Below are positions 1 to 7,274 of a stretch of DNA of 33,678 bases, piece by piece. How positions within the stretch are numbered: the first letter of the stretch is position 1; each line of letters starts with the position of its first letter. The notes under the pieces are model-generated. The model saw nothing but the letters and a program-made list of their open reading frames with translations, ran no database searches and was not told the DNA's origin. Source of the stretch: Curtobacterium luteum (GTDB lineage Bacteria; Actinomycetota; Actinomycetes; Actinomycetales; Microbacteriaceae); NCBI RefSeq assembly GCF_001475545.1, contig NZ_LDQC01000094.1, positions 1-33,678 on the forward strand, in the 5' to 3' direction. Made by a program: the position numbers and the translations under genes.

Positions 1-1293
1 GGCCTCGCGTGGGTGGGGGTCGTGGTCCTGGCCACGGCACTCGACGTGCTGCTCGCGGCCGACCTGGGACGGGTGCGCGTCGAGCGACGGATGCCCCGGC
101 TCGCACGTCGGGACACCGTGGCCGACGGCACGCTCGTCCTCGCGAACGACGGCCCGCGCCCGCTCCGCGCGCTGGTCCGGGACATGTGGGAACCCTCGAC
201 CGGGTTCGGGCCGGACCGCATCCGCCTGACGGTGCCGTCCGGGGAACGGCGCACCGCTCGTGTCCGCTTCGCGCCGTTCCGTCGTGGACGTCGACGGACC
301 GCGGGGGTCGCCGTCCGGGCGTTCGGACCGCTCGGTCTCGCCGCACGACAACGGGTCCTGTCGGCTCCGGCCGAGCTCGTCGTGACGCCGCCGTTCCGGT
401 CCCGCCGGCACCTCCCGTCCCGGCTCGCGCGACTCCGGGAGCTCGACGGCGAGACGACGCTGCAGCTCCGTGGCCACGGCACGGAGTTCGACTCCCTGCG
501 CGACTACGTGCGGGGCGACGACGTCCGGTCGATCGACTGGCGGGCGACCGCTCGCCGGCAGGACCTCGTGGTGCGGACCTGGCGCCCGGAACGGGACCGT
601 CGTGTCGTGGTCGTCGTCGACGCCGGCCGTGCCGGGGCCGGGCGGATCGAGGACGAGCCGCGGCTGGACACCTTCATCGAGTCGGCGCTGCTCCTCGGCG
701 CGCTCGCTGCGGCAGCCGGAGACCGCGTCGACCTCGTGGTGCTCGACGACCACGTCCGGGAGCGGGTCGTCGGCGCCACCCGGACGGACGTCGTGCAGCG
801 GTTCGGCGAGGCCCTCGCACAGGCCGAGCCCGGGCTCGCCGCCACCGACTGGGCCACCGTTCCGGCGGTCGTCGACGCGGTCACGACCGCACGGGCGCTC
901 GTCGTGCTGCTCTCCGGCCTCGACTCGGTCGGCGCGTCCGGTGACCTGCTGGCCGTGCTCCCCCGGCTGACCGCGCGGCACGCCGTCGTCGTGACGAGCG
1001 TGACCGACCCTGCCGTCGCGGCGGCGGCGAGCGGCGACCGGGAGCCGGCCACCGAGCCACGCGGGCCGACCGTCGGACGCGGGGCGGGCCTCCCGGCCGG
1101 GGCAGCACGCGGCGGGGCTGCCGAACGCGACGTCCACCGACGGGCGGCAGCCGAACGCACACTGCTCGACGCCGAGGGCGTCGCGGACGCCGCACGCCGG
1201 GCGGGTGCCGAGGTCGTACGGGGTGTCCCCACGGCCGTGCCGCCGCTCGTCGCCGACGCCTACATCCGTGCGAAGGCGGCCGGTCGCCTCTGA
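1..1293 (+). CDS. DUF58 domain protein, 5' end outside the window
   Basis: Partial gene. The frame is open from the first base, and the first possible GTG at base 13 is probably internal, because DUF58 proteins normally begin with two membrane helices and only the end of one hydrophobic stretch (VVVLATALDVLLAADL) is visible. The family signature is clear at about 472-600: RGHGTEFDSLRDYVRGDD, then IDWRATAR and a hydrophobic strand VVVVVDAGRAG that begins a von Willebrand A-like fold. In the family this protein usually sits beside a MoxR ATPase and transglutaminase-like membrane proteins and is linked to envelope or stress functions; its biochemical activity is unknown. MoxR would be expected upstream, outside the window. 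It converges on the next gene with only 7 bases between the stops. Family assignment is firm; role is not. Confidence 0.9.
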   Translation, partial: GLAWVGVVVLATALDVLLAADLGRVRVERRMPRLARRDTVADGTLVLANDGPRPLRALVRDMWEPSTGFGPDRIRLTVPSGERRTARVRFAPFRRGRRRTAGVAVRAFGPLGLAARQRVLSAPAELVVTPPFRSRRHLPSRLARLRELDGETTLQLRGHGTEFDSLRDYVRGDDVRSIDWRATARRQDLVVRTWRPERDRRVVVVVDAGRAGAGRIEDEPRLDTFIESALLLGALAAAAGDRVDLVVLDDHVRERVVGATRTDVVQRFGEALAQAEPGLAATDWATVPAVVDAVTTARALVVLLSGLDSVGASGDLLAVLPRLTARHAVVVTSVTDPAVAAAASGDREPATEPRGPTVGRGAGLPAGAARGGAAERDVHRRAAAERTLLDAEGVADAARRAGAEVVRGVPTAVPPLVADAYIRAKAAGRL

Positions 1294-1300
1294 CCGCTGT

Positions 1301-2296
1301 TCACCCCGCGGTCAGCGCCGTCGCGCCGCGCTCGAACTCCTCGAGGTCACCGCGCTCGCCCGCGCGGTACGCCCGACCACCGACCACCCACTGGTAGACG
1401 AGCACGAGCGCGAGGGCGACCGTCCCGATGCCGATCTTCACCGGCCACGGCCAGGGCTGGCGGGTGACGACGCCCTCGACGAGCCCCGACAGGAGCAGCG
1501 TCAGGGTCAGACCGACCGCGACCGTGATGAGCGCGCGGCCGTCCTCGGCGAGCGCCTGCGCCCGGGTCCGGGGCCCCGGTGCGATCCAGGACCAGGCGAT
1601 CATCAGTCCGGCGGCACCGGCGAGGAAGATCGAGTACAGCTCGAGCTGGCCGTGCGGCGCAATCCAGAGGAAGAAGTCGCCGAGACGTCCCTGGGACTGC
1701 ATGACGGCCGCGGAGACCCCGAGTCCGACGGCGTTCTGCACGATGGAGAACGGGACGAAGACGCCGGTGATGCCGAACGCGACCATGCTCGCGGCGATGT
1801 AGGCGTTGTTCGTCCACACCTGCGCCGTGAACGCTCCGAGGCCGTGGTCCGAGTAGTAGTCGACGAAGTCCTGCGTCGCGTAGCGGCGGAGCGCTTCGGG
1901 GGTGCCGAACGTGTCGACCGCGCCGGGGGTGGCGATGATCCACGCGCCGACGACGACGCCGACGAGCGTCGTCGCGACGGCCACCCAGATCGTGGTCCAG
2001 CGGATCCGGTACAGCGCGGCGGGGAGCTGCACGGCGAAGAACGTCGTGACCGCGGTCAGCGGGTCGACCGGGGTGCCGGTGAATCGCAGCCGGGCGCGGA
2101 AGAGGGTGAGCGACAGGCGGTCCCCCGTCGTGGTCCGGGGCGCGGCGCCGCGGATGCGGGCGAAGTCGGTCGCGGCCTCCTGGTAGCCGGAGACGAGTGC
2201 GTCGACGTCCGCACCGGACCGGGGACGGGCGCGGGCCAGGCGCTCGAGCTCCTGCCAGCGGTCACGGTGCACGTCGCTGTACGCGTCGAGGTCCAC
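1301..2296 (-). CDS. SpoIIM/DUF95 family integral membrane protein
   Basis: A 331-residue membrane protein. A soluble N-terminal part (VDLDAYSDVHRDRWQELERL, then EAATDFARIRG) is followed by several hydrophobic helices, including WVAVATTLVGVVVGAWII and a C-terminal pair. The middle carries the family-like stretch WTNNAYIAASMVAFGITG followed by PHGQLELYSIFLAGAAG. SpoIIM is named for engulfment in Bacillus, but homologues are common in non-sporulating actinobacteria next to RDD and DUF58/MoxR genes, as here, and no sporulation role should be assumed. I chose GTG at 2296 because GAGGGGGAG lies just upstream and the protein then starts at the usual family position. The frame stays open further upstream, but that part overlaps the divergent RDD gene and looks like a shadow. 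Confidence 0.88.
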   Translation of the reverse strand: MDLDAYSDVHRDRWQELERLARARPRSGADVDALVSGYQEAATDFARIRGAAPRTTTGDRLSLTLFRARLRFTGTPVDPLTAVTTFFAVQLPAALYRIRWTTIWVAVATTLVGVVVGAWIIATPGAVDTFGTPEALRRYATQDFVDYYSDHGLGAFTAQVWTNNAYIAASMVAFGITGVFVPFSIVQNAVGLGVSAAVMQSQGRLGDFFLWIAPHGQLELYSIFLAGAAGLMIAWSWIAPGPRTRAQALAEDGRALITVAVGLTLTLLLSGLVEGVVTRQPWPWPVKIGIGTVALALVLVYQWVVGGRAYRAGERGDLEEFERGATALTAG

Positions 2297-2383
2297 TGCT
2301 CCCCCTCGTGGTCCGGCGCCGGTGCGTCGTGCCGGCGATCCTGCACCGGTGCGTGGCGCCCCGGTCTCCGACAGAATGATCCC

Positions 2384-3253
2384 ATGCCGAAGCCGCCCCT
2401 GCCCCGCGACCTCGCGGACGCGCGCTTCGTGCGGGCGCTGGACGACACCGTCGACGAGCTCGTCGTCGGTGAGGCCGTCGCGCTCGACGTCCAGCCGGCC
2501 GGCATCGCACTCCGTCTGGCAGCGGCGCTCCTCGACGCCGTGTGCACCGTCGCGCTGTACGTCATGCTGCTCGTCGGGCTCGCCCGTGTCGTCCCGAGCG
2601 GCGTCGACACGGGCTGGGTGGCGGCGTTGCAGATCGCCGTGCTCGTCACCGTGCTCGTGCTCGTGCCCGCCGCCGTCGAGGCCACCACCCGCGGCAAGAG
2701 CGTCGGACGGTACGCGACGGGCACCCGCGTGGTGCGCACGGACGGCGGGGCGATCGGCTTCCGGCACGCCTTCACCCGCGCACTGGTCGGCCTGCTCGAG
2801 CTCTGGGGGACGCTCGGCTCGCTGGCGCTGCTCGTCGCGTTGTTCGGCTCACGGCCGCGGCGGCTCGGTGACCTCCTCGCCGGCACCGTGGTGCAGCACG
2901 AGCGGGCACGGCGGACGACGGACCCGGTGGTGCTCATGCCGGTCGAGCTCGGCGAGTGGGCCCGGGTCGCGGACGTCTCGACGCTCCCGCAGCGGCTCGA
3001 GAACCGGCTCGGGGCGTTCTTCCGCGGGGCGGCCGACATGCGGCCGGACCACCGCGCGGCGACGGCGGGGACCCTCGCCGCAGCGGTCTCCGGGTACGCG
3101 CACCCGGTGCCGCCCGTGCCCGCCGAGGTCTTCCTGGCCGGGGTCGTGGCGCTGCGGCGCGACCGGGACCTCCGCGCGCTGCGGGGCCGCGCGGCGACGA
3201 TCGCCGCGGCCGCCGCCACGGCCGGTGCGCGGCCGCCGGGCTTCCCGCGCTAG
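2384..3253 (+). CDS. RDD family membrane protein
   Basis: A 289-residue protein with the RDD layout. The first helix begins with RLAAALLDAV (residues 44-53, with the conserved Arg and Asp), a second helix covers about 80-100, the motif GKSVGRYATGTRVVR starts at 104, a third helix covers about 130-155, and the closing motif RRLGDLLAGTVV is at 159-170. The last 110 residues are a soluble tail. RDD proteins are poorly understood; some have been proposed to act in ion transport. It is divergent from the SpoIIM gene, 87 bases between starts, a pairing common in Microbacteriaceae. No Shine-Dalgarno sequence is seen, but CAGAAT lies exactly six bases before the ATG, so the transcript may be leaderless. 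Confidence 0.88.
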   Translation: MPKPPLPRDLADARFVRALDDTVDELVVGEAVALDVQPAGIALRLAAALLDAVCTVALYVMLLVGLARVVPSGVDTGWVAALQIAVLVTVLVLVPAAVEATTRGKSVGRYATGTRVVRTDGGAIGFRHAFTRALVGLLELWGTLGSLALLVALFGSRPRRLGDLLAGTVVQHERARRTTDPVVLMPVELGEWARVADVSTLPQRLENRLGAFFRGAADMRPDHRAATAGTLAAAVSGYAHPVPPVPAEVFLAGVVALRRDRDLRALRGRAATIAAAAATAGARPPGFPR

Positions 3254-3301
3254 CCCGCAGCGATGCGGCACCGCTGGCGTTCCGCGGCCCTCGTACACCG
3301 C

Positions 3302-3347
3302 GTTCCGGACACGGCACCGTGATCTTCCGCGCTGCCGTGTCCGGAAC
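3302..3347. terminator. Perfect 15-bp inverted repeat between convergent genes
   Basis: GTTCCGGACACGGCA (3302-3316) and its exact reverse complement (3333-3347) enclose a 16-base loop. It lies between the stop codons of the RDD gene and ahcY, which point toward each other, so it most likely ends transcription in both directions. There is no T-run, as is usual for actinobacterial hairpin terminators. A dispersed palindromic element is an alternative. Confidence 0.75.
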
Positions 3348-3380
3348 CTGGTTCCGCCGGTCCTCCCGAGCCGCCGCCCG

Positions 3381-4859
3381 TCAGTACCGGTAGTGGTCCG
3401 GCTTGTACGGCCCCTCGACCGGCACGCCGATGTACGCCGCCTGCTCGGGCCGCAGCGACGTCAGCCGGACACCGAGGGCGTCGAGGTGGAGCCGCGCCAC
3501 CTTCTCGTCGAGGTGCTTCGGCAGCACGTACACCCCCGTCGGGTACCGGTCGCGCCGCGTGTGCAGCTCGATCTGCGCGAGCACCTGGTTGGTGAACGAG
3601 TTGCTCATCACGAACGAGGGGTGGCCGGTGGCGTTGCCGAGGTTCATCAGGCGCCCCTCGGAGAGCACCAGGACCGAGCGCCCGTTCGGCAGCCGCCACT
3701 CGTGCACCTGTGGCTTGATCTCGACCTTCTCGGCCCCGGGCAGCGCCTCGAGCCCCGCCATGTCGATCTCGTTGTCGAAGTGCCCGACGTTCGCGACGAC
3801 CGCGAGGTGCTTCAGCGCGAGCATGTCGTCGACCCCGACGACGCCGAGGTTGCCCGTGCAGGTGACCACGATGTCGACCTCGCCCGCGACGTCCGCGAGC
3901 CGTGCGACCTGGTAGCCGTCCATCGCCGCCTGCAGTGCGCAGATCGGGTCGACCTCGGACACGACCACGCGGGCGCCCTGGCCGCGCAGCGCTTCCGCCG
4001 CGCCCTTGCCGACGTCGCCGTAGCCGACGACGAACGCGACCTTGCCGCCGATGAGGACGTCCGTCGCCCGGTTCAGCCCGTCCGGCAGCGAGTGCCGGAT
4101 GCCGTACTTGTTGTCGAACTTCGACTTCGTCACCGAGTCGTTGACGTTGATCGCCGGGAACTTCAGCTTCCCCTCGCGCGACAGCTCGTAGAGCCGGTGC
4201 ACGCCCGTGGTCGTCTCCTCGGTCACGCCCTCGATGTCCGCCGCGATCCGGGTCCAGCGGTCGGCGGAGTCCCGGAGCGACGCCGCCACGGTGTCCAGGA
4301 CGATGCGCCACTCCGCGCTGGCGTCGGGTCCGGCCTCGGGCACGCGCCCGGCCGCCTCGGCATCGGCGCCGGTGTGCACGAGCATCGTCGCGTCACCACC
4401 GTCGTCGAGGACGAGGTTGGGGCCGATCCAGTCTGCTCCGGCGGACGCCGCCTCGGCGCTCCAGTCGAAGACCCGGTTCGTGCACCACCAGTACTCCTCG
4501 AGCGTCTCGCCCTTCCACGCGAACACCGGGACGCCCGCGGGTTCGTCGACCGTCCCGGTCGGGCCGACGACGACCGCCGCGGCTGCCTCGTCCTGCGTCG
4601 AGAAGATGTTGCAGCTCGCCCAGCGCACCGTCGCGCCGAGCGCCACGAGCGTCTCGATGAGCACCGCCGTCTGCACCGTCATGTGCAGCGACCCGGCGAT
4701 GCGGGCACCGGCGAGGGGCTGCGCGGCACCGAACTCCTCGCGCAGGGCCATCAGCCCCGGCATCTCGTTCTCGGCGAGGCGGATCTGGTGGCGTCCGGCC
4801 TCGGCGAGCGAGAGGTCGGCGACGCGGAACGGTGCTTCGGTGCGGGACTCGGTGGGCAT
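3381..4859 (-). CDS. ahcY: Adenosylhomocysteinase (S-adenosyl-L-homocysteine hydrolase)
   Basis: A 492-residue cytosolic enzyme that reversibly splits S-adenosylhomocysteine to adenosine and homocysteine, clearing the by-product of methylation and feeding methionine recycling. Diagnostic features: [15 protein letters not shown] (residues 57-71), the active-site region [12 protein letters not shown] (147-158), [16 protein letters not shown] around 238-253, the NAD-binding loop [10 protein letters not shown] (277-286), and the C-terminal KPDHYRY that reaches into the partner subunit of the tetramer. Length is normal for the bacterial type with the extra loop. The start is ATG at 4859, with AAGACT exactly six bases upstream and a weak GGAAG further up. 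A 16-bp tandem repeat occupies the upstream region. I saw no SAH riboswitch. Confidence 0.97.
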   Translation of the reverse strand: MPTESRTEAPFRVADLSLAEAGRHQIRLAENEMPGLMALREEFGAAQPLAGARIAGSLHMTVQTAVLIETLVALGATVRWASCNIFSTQDEAAAAVVVGPTGTVDEPAGVPVFAWKGETLEEYWWCTNRVFDWSAEAASAGADWIGPNLVLDDGGDATMLVHTGADAEAAGRVPEAGPDASAEWRIVLDTVAASLRDSADRWTRIAADIEGVTEETTTGVHRLYELSREGKLKFPAINVNDSVTKSKFDNKYGIRHSLPDGLNRATDVLIGGKVAFVVGYGDVGKGAAEALRGQGARVVVSEVDPICALQAAMDGYQVARLADVAGEVDIVVTCTGNLGVVGVDDMLALKHLAVVANVGHFDNEIDMAGLEALPGAEKVEIKPQVHEWRLPNGRSVLVLSEGRLMNLGNATGHPSFVMSNSFTNQVLAQIELHTRRDRYPTGVYVLPKHLDEKVARLHLDALGVRLTSLRPEQAAYIGVPVEGPYKPDHYRY

Positions 4860-4891
4860 GACGCCAGTCTTCCACGCGTGCGTCAACACGC

Positions 4892-5019
4892 GGTGGGCGC
4901 GACGCGTGGTGGACGCGACCCGCGGTGGACGCGCCCCGCGGCGAACGCGACCCGCGGCGGACGCACCCCGCGGCGGACGCACCCCGCGGCGGACGCGACC
5001 CGCGGCGGACGCGACGCGG
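4892..5019. repeat. 16-bp GC-rich tandem repeat (minisatellite), eight units
   Basis: Consensus GGCGGACGCGACCCGC. Units begin at 4892 (degenerate), 4908, 4924, 4940, 4956, 4972, 4988 and 5004 (last one diverged at its end). Units at 4956 and 4972 are identical; others differ by one to three bases. Each junction creates CCGCGG. The period is not a multiple of three and no credible gene covers it. It starts 33 bases upstream of the ahcY ATG, so it lies in the upstream promoter region. The remaining 90 bases up to the DUF3499 stop hold a GGGAGGCACGG sequence at 5051-5061 that also occurs in part at other gene ends. Confidence 0.93.
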
Positions 5020-5109
5020 TGCGACCGAGCGCGCCGCGGTGGTGACGGCCGGGAGGCACGGAGCGCGTCCCCGCGTCGATCAGGCGGGCGGGGCCTCCAG
5101 GCCGGTGCC

Positions 5110-5322
5110 TCAGTCGGCTTCGCGGAGCGGCTCGCGTCGGACGACGCGCCATCCCCGCGGCACCCGCAACCGCGCGGCGTGCCGCGCGCACAGGTCGTAG
5201 CCGTGCGGCTCCACGCGCGTCGAGAGCGGGCCGACGACGACCATCGAGTCCCCGTAGTCGTACGTCAGGGTCGCCGACGCGCTCGCGCCACAGGCGACCT
5301 TGCTGCAGATCCGTACGTCCAT
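5110..5322 (-). CDS. DUF3499 family small protein
   Basis: A 70-residue protein starting [12 protein letters not shown]. Two possible metal-binding pairs are visible: Cys-x4-Cys near the start (CSKVAC) and CARHA in the middle (Cys-x2-His), which together resemble a small zinc-binding fold. [17 protein letters not shown] is the typical core of the family. Function is unknown. In actinobacteria it lies beside a divergent metallopeptidase-family gene, as here with 58 bases between starts, and close to whiB2 and mannose-activation genes; from memory this matches Mycobacterium tuberculosis Rv3258c. TAGGGT, ten bases before the ATG, is a possible -10 element. Confidence 0.85.
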   Translation of the reverse strand: MDVRICSKVACGASASATLTYDYGDSMVVVGPLSTRVEPHGYDLCARHAARLRVPRGWRVVRREPLREAD

Positions 5323-5380
5323 ACCGGTACCGACCCTACCGGGTGGGTCCCGGGCCCCCGGGCCCGCGTACGATGACGGG

Positions 5381-5821
5381 ATGCGTCGCAAGCCCCCGCT
5401 CGTCACCCCGGTCGACCGTGGCCGGGGCCGCTCCCGCCATGGACGCGGTGGTCGCTCGAGCGTCACCGGACCGGACCTCGCACCGCTCACCACGCGGGCC
5501 GAGGCGTTCGACCGGATCGTGGGCGACACCGCCCACTACCTCGTGCAGCTGTGGCCGGACGAGCTCGCCGGCGTCGTGTTCCAGGTCGCGGACATGCCGA
5601 CCGATCCGACCCTGCCCGACCGCATGCCGCGGTGGCGGGTCGACCGGGCGGGCAAGCGGGTCACGGTGTTCCGCATCCCGGTGGAGCGGGTGACCCACAG
5701 CCCCGAGAAGGACGACGTGGACCGGAGGATCATCGTCGAGACCGCCGTCTTCCGTGCGGTCGGCGAACTCATCGACAAGGACCCGTGGGACCTCGCGCCG
5801 GACCGCTACCGGCACTGGTGA
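5381..5821 (+). CDS. Metallopeptidase-family (zincin-like) protein lacking HExxH
   Basis: A 146-residue protein. After a basic N-terminus it has a core matching the short zincin-like actinobacterial family: AFDRIVGDTAHYLVQLWPDEL, FQVADMPTDP, a strand VTVFRIPVERV, then a helix. That helix reads IVETAVFRAVGELI where active members carry HExxH, so zinc-dependent peptidase activity is unlikely. Rv3259 of M. tuberculosis, next to whiB2 and DUF3499, is the probable counterpart from memory. TACGAT sits exactly six bases before the ATG and no ribosome-binding site is evident, suggesting a leaderless transcript. An upstream extension of the frame is possible but runs through the intergenic CCCGGG-rich stretch and looks non-coding. 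Confidence 0.82.
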   Translation: MRRKPPLVTPVDRGRGRSRHGRGGRSSVTGPDLAPLTTRAEAFDRIVGDTAHYLVQLWPDELAGVVFQVADMPTDPTLPDRMPRWRVDRAGKRVTVFRIPVERVTHSPEKDDVDRRIIVETAVFRAVGELIDKDPWDLAPDRYRHW

Positions 5822-5867
5822 CGGACCGGGGGCAGCGGACCAGCCCCGCGGGCAGCGCGTCCCCGGC

Positions 5868-7274
5868 TCAGGGGTAGACGCGCACCGGGGTCGAGACGGC
5901 CGTCGACGGCCGGATCGGGAAACCCGCGATCCCGTCGTCGTTCTGGTAGGTCACGCCCGCCACCAACCCGGCGGCGCCGGTGATCGTCAGCTGCTTGGCG
6001 GTCGGCGCGGGCACGGTGACCGTGGCCCCGGAGACGACCGACACCTTCCGCTCCTCGTCACCGGAGCTGATCGTGACGTCCGCATCCGTGCGGGTCGGGT
6101 TCACGAGTGTCAGCTCCGCACCGTCACCGGGGGCGACTGCGGTGACGACGTCGTCCCCGAGCGGTTCGGCCGACGCGAACCAGCCGAGGTCGGTCGCGTC
6201 GTCCTGGGTCGGCGTCGTGGTGCGGGCACCCGCCACGACCGGGACGGTCGAGCTGATCGTGAGCGAGTACCGGCCGTCCGGGAAGTCGTCGAGCGTGACG
6301 TCGGTGACGATGCCCGGCTCGGCGGTGGCGTTCACGGTGGAGCCGCCACCGTCCGCGGTCGTGATCCCGAGGGTCACGCGGGCCGCGGCGGCGCCGGGGA
6401 CGAACAGCCGGACGACGGGTGCGGCGTCCGCGGTGTCGTCACCGCGCTGTGCGGCGTCGGCGCCCTCGAGGACGACCCCGGGGATGATCTGGGACGTGCT
6501 CGGAGCGGCGCCGCCGGACACGATGTCGAAGCCACCCGGGGTGAGCGTCCGCACCACCGTCTCCTGCATGTGCGCGACGATCTGCCCGCCGGAGGACTCG
6601 ACGTGCACGACGGTCGATCCCTGGTCAGAGACGAAGCCCGAGAGCGGCACGACCTTCTGGCTCCGCGGGGCCACCACGATGCCGGTCGTCCCCGGCGCGC
6701 TCACGGTTCCGGAGCCGTCGTAGATCGCGAGGTCGACCGTCGCGTTCACGTCGGTGGGGTTCGAGAGGGTGATGAGACTCGTCCGTCCGGTCTCGGTCGA
6801 GCCCCCGACGAGCCAGGTCGACTGCGCGGGGTCGTCGCACGACGCGGCCCCGACGCCCACGAGGTCCCCGTCGGAGACGCTCTGGTAGCTGCTGCCCGCG
6901 ACCTGCGGCGTCGTGGACCCGGCCGGCGCGGTGAGGAGCCGGGGATCGCTGCTGCCGGAGTCGTCCCCGCCGAGGTCGGACCGCTCGACGGAGTCGCCCG
7001 TCGTCGCCGTGGCCACGGTCGCGCTGCCGACGGGGCTCGCCTTGGTGGCGTCGTTGCCCGCGTCGTCCGAGAGCCGCAGTGCGTTGCCCGCGCAGACCCG
7101 CTGCGCGTCCGCCGCGACGGGGGTGACCGTCTGACCGGCGGGCCGGCCCGGGGTGGATCCGGTGCCGATCGCGTGCGCAGCCGTGACGGCGCCCGCGGCG
7201 ACGACCACGGCGACGGCGGTGGCGGTGCCGCGGACCACCCAGCGGCGGACGGTGGCGGGGGTGCTGGCGCTCAT
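5868..7274 (-). CDS. DUF5719 family membrane-anchored extracellular protein
   Basis: A 468-residue protein with a short basic N-terminus and one hydrophobic helix (about residues 13-36, VVRGTATAVAVVVAAGAVTAAHA), then a long export-type region rich in Ala, Ser, Thr, Val and Asp with repeated beta-strand patterns such as ITLSNPTDVNATVDLAIYDGSG and LTLVNPTRTDADVTIS. The two resemble each other and suggest duplicated beta-sandwich domains. Function is unknown. Its ATG overlaps the stop of the upstream glycosyltransferase gene in an ATGA arrangement, so the two are translationally coupled; this pair follows whiB2 in many relatives. It probably works with that membrane glycosyltransferase at the cell surface, which is an inference from coupling alone. 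Confidence 0.82.
   Translation of the reverse strand: MSASTPATVRRWVVRGTATAVAVVVAAGAVTAAHAIGTGSTPGRPAGQTVTPVAADAQRVCAGNALRLSDDAGNDATKASPVGSATVATATTGDSVERSDLGGDDSGSSDPRLLTAPAGSTTPQVAGSSYQSVSDGDLVGVGAASCDDPAQSTWLVGGSTETGRTSLITLSNPTDVNATVDLAIYDGSGTVSAPGTTGIVVAPRSQKVVPLSGFVSDQGSTVVHVESSGGQIVAHMQETVVRTLTPGGFDIVSGGAAPSTSQIIPGVVLEGADAAQRGDDTADAAPVVRLFVPGAAAARVTLGITTADGGGSTVNATAEPGIVTDVTLDDFPDGRYSLTISSTVPVVAGARTTTPTQDDATDLGWFASAEPLGDDVVTAVAPGDGAELTLVNPTRTDADVTISSGDEERKVSVVSGATVTVPAPTAKQLTITGAAGLVAGVTYQNDDGIAGFPIRPSTAVSTPVRVYP

Noticed and set aside
1304-1316. CCCCGCGGTCAGC shared between the SpoIIM end and the repeat at 17424-17454
   Set aside because: It is short, includes the end of the coding sequence and can be explained by common codons followed by TGA in a GC-rich genome.
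4860-4907. A possible SAH riboswitch before ahcY
   Set aside because: The space is short and mostly occupied by the tandem repeat; I could not find the conserved riboswitch core, and a -10-like hexamer sits six bases before the ATG.
4892-5019. CRISPR array
   Set aside because: Units are directly adjacent with no spacers and there are no cas genes.
5349-5367. CCCGGG-rich stretch between DUF3499 and the metallopeptidase-like gene as an operator
   Set aside because: It looks palindromic at first, but the two halves do not match as reverse complements over a useful length; simple composition explains it.
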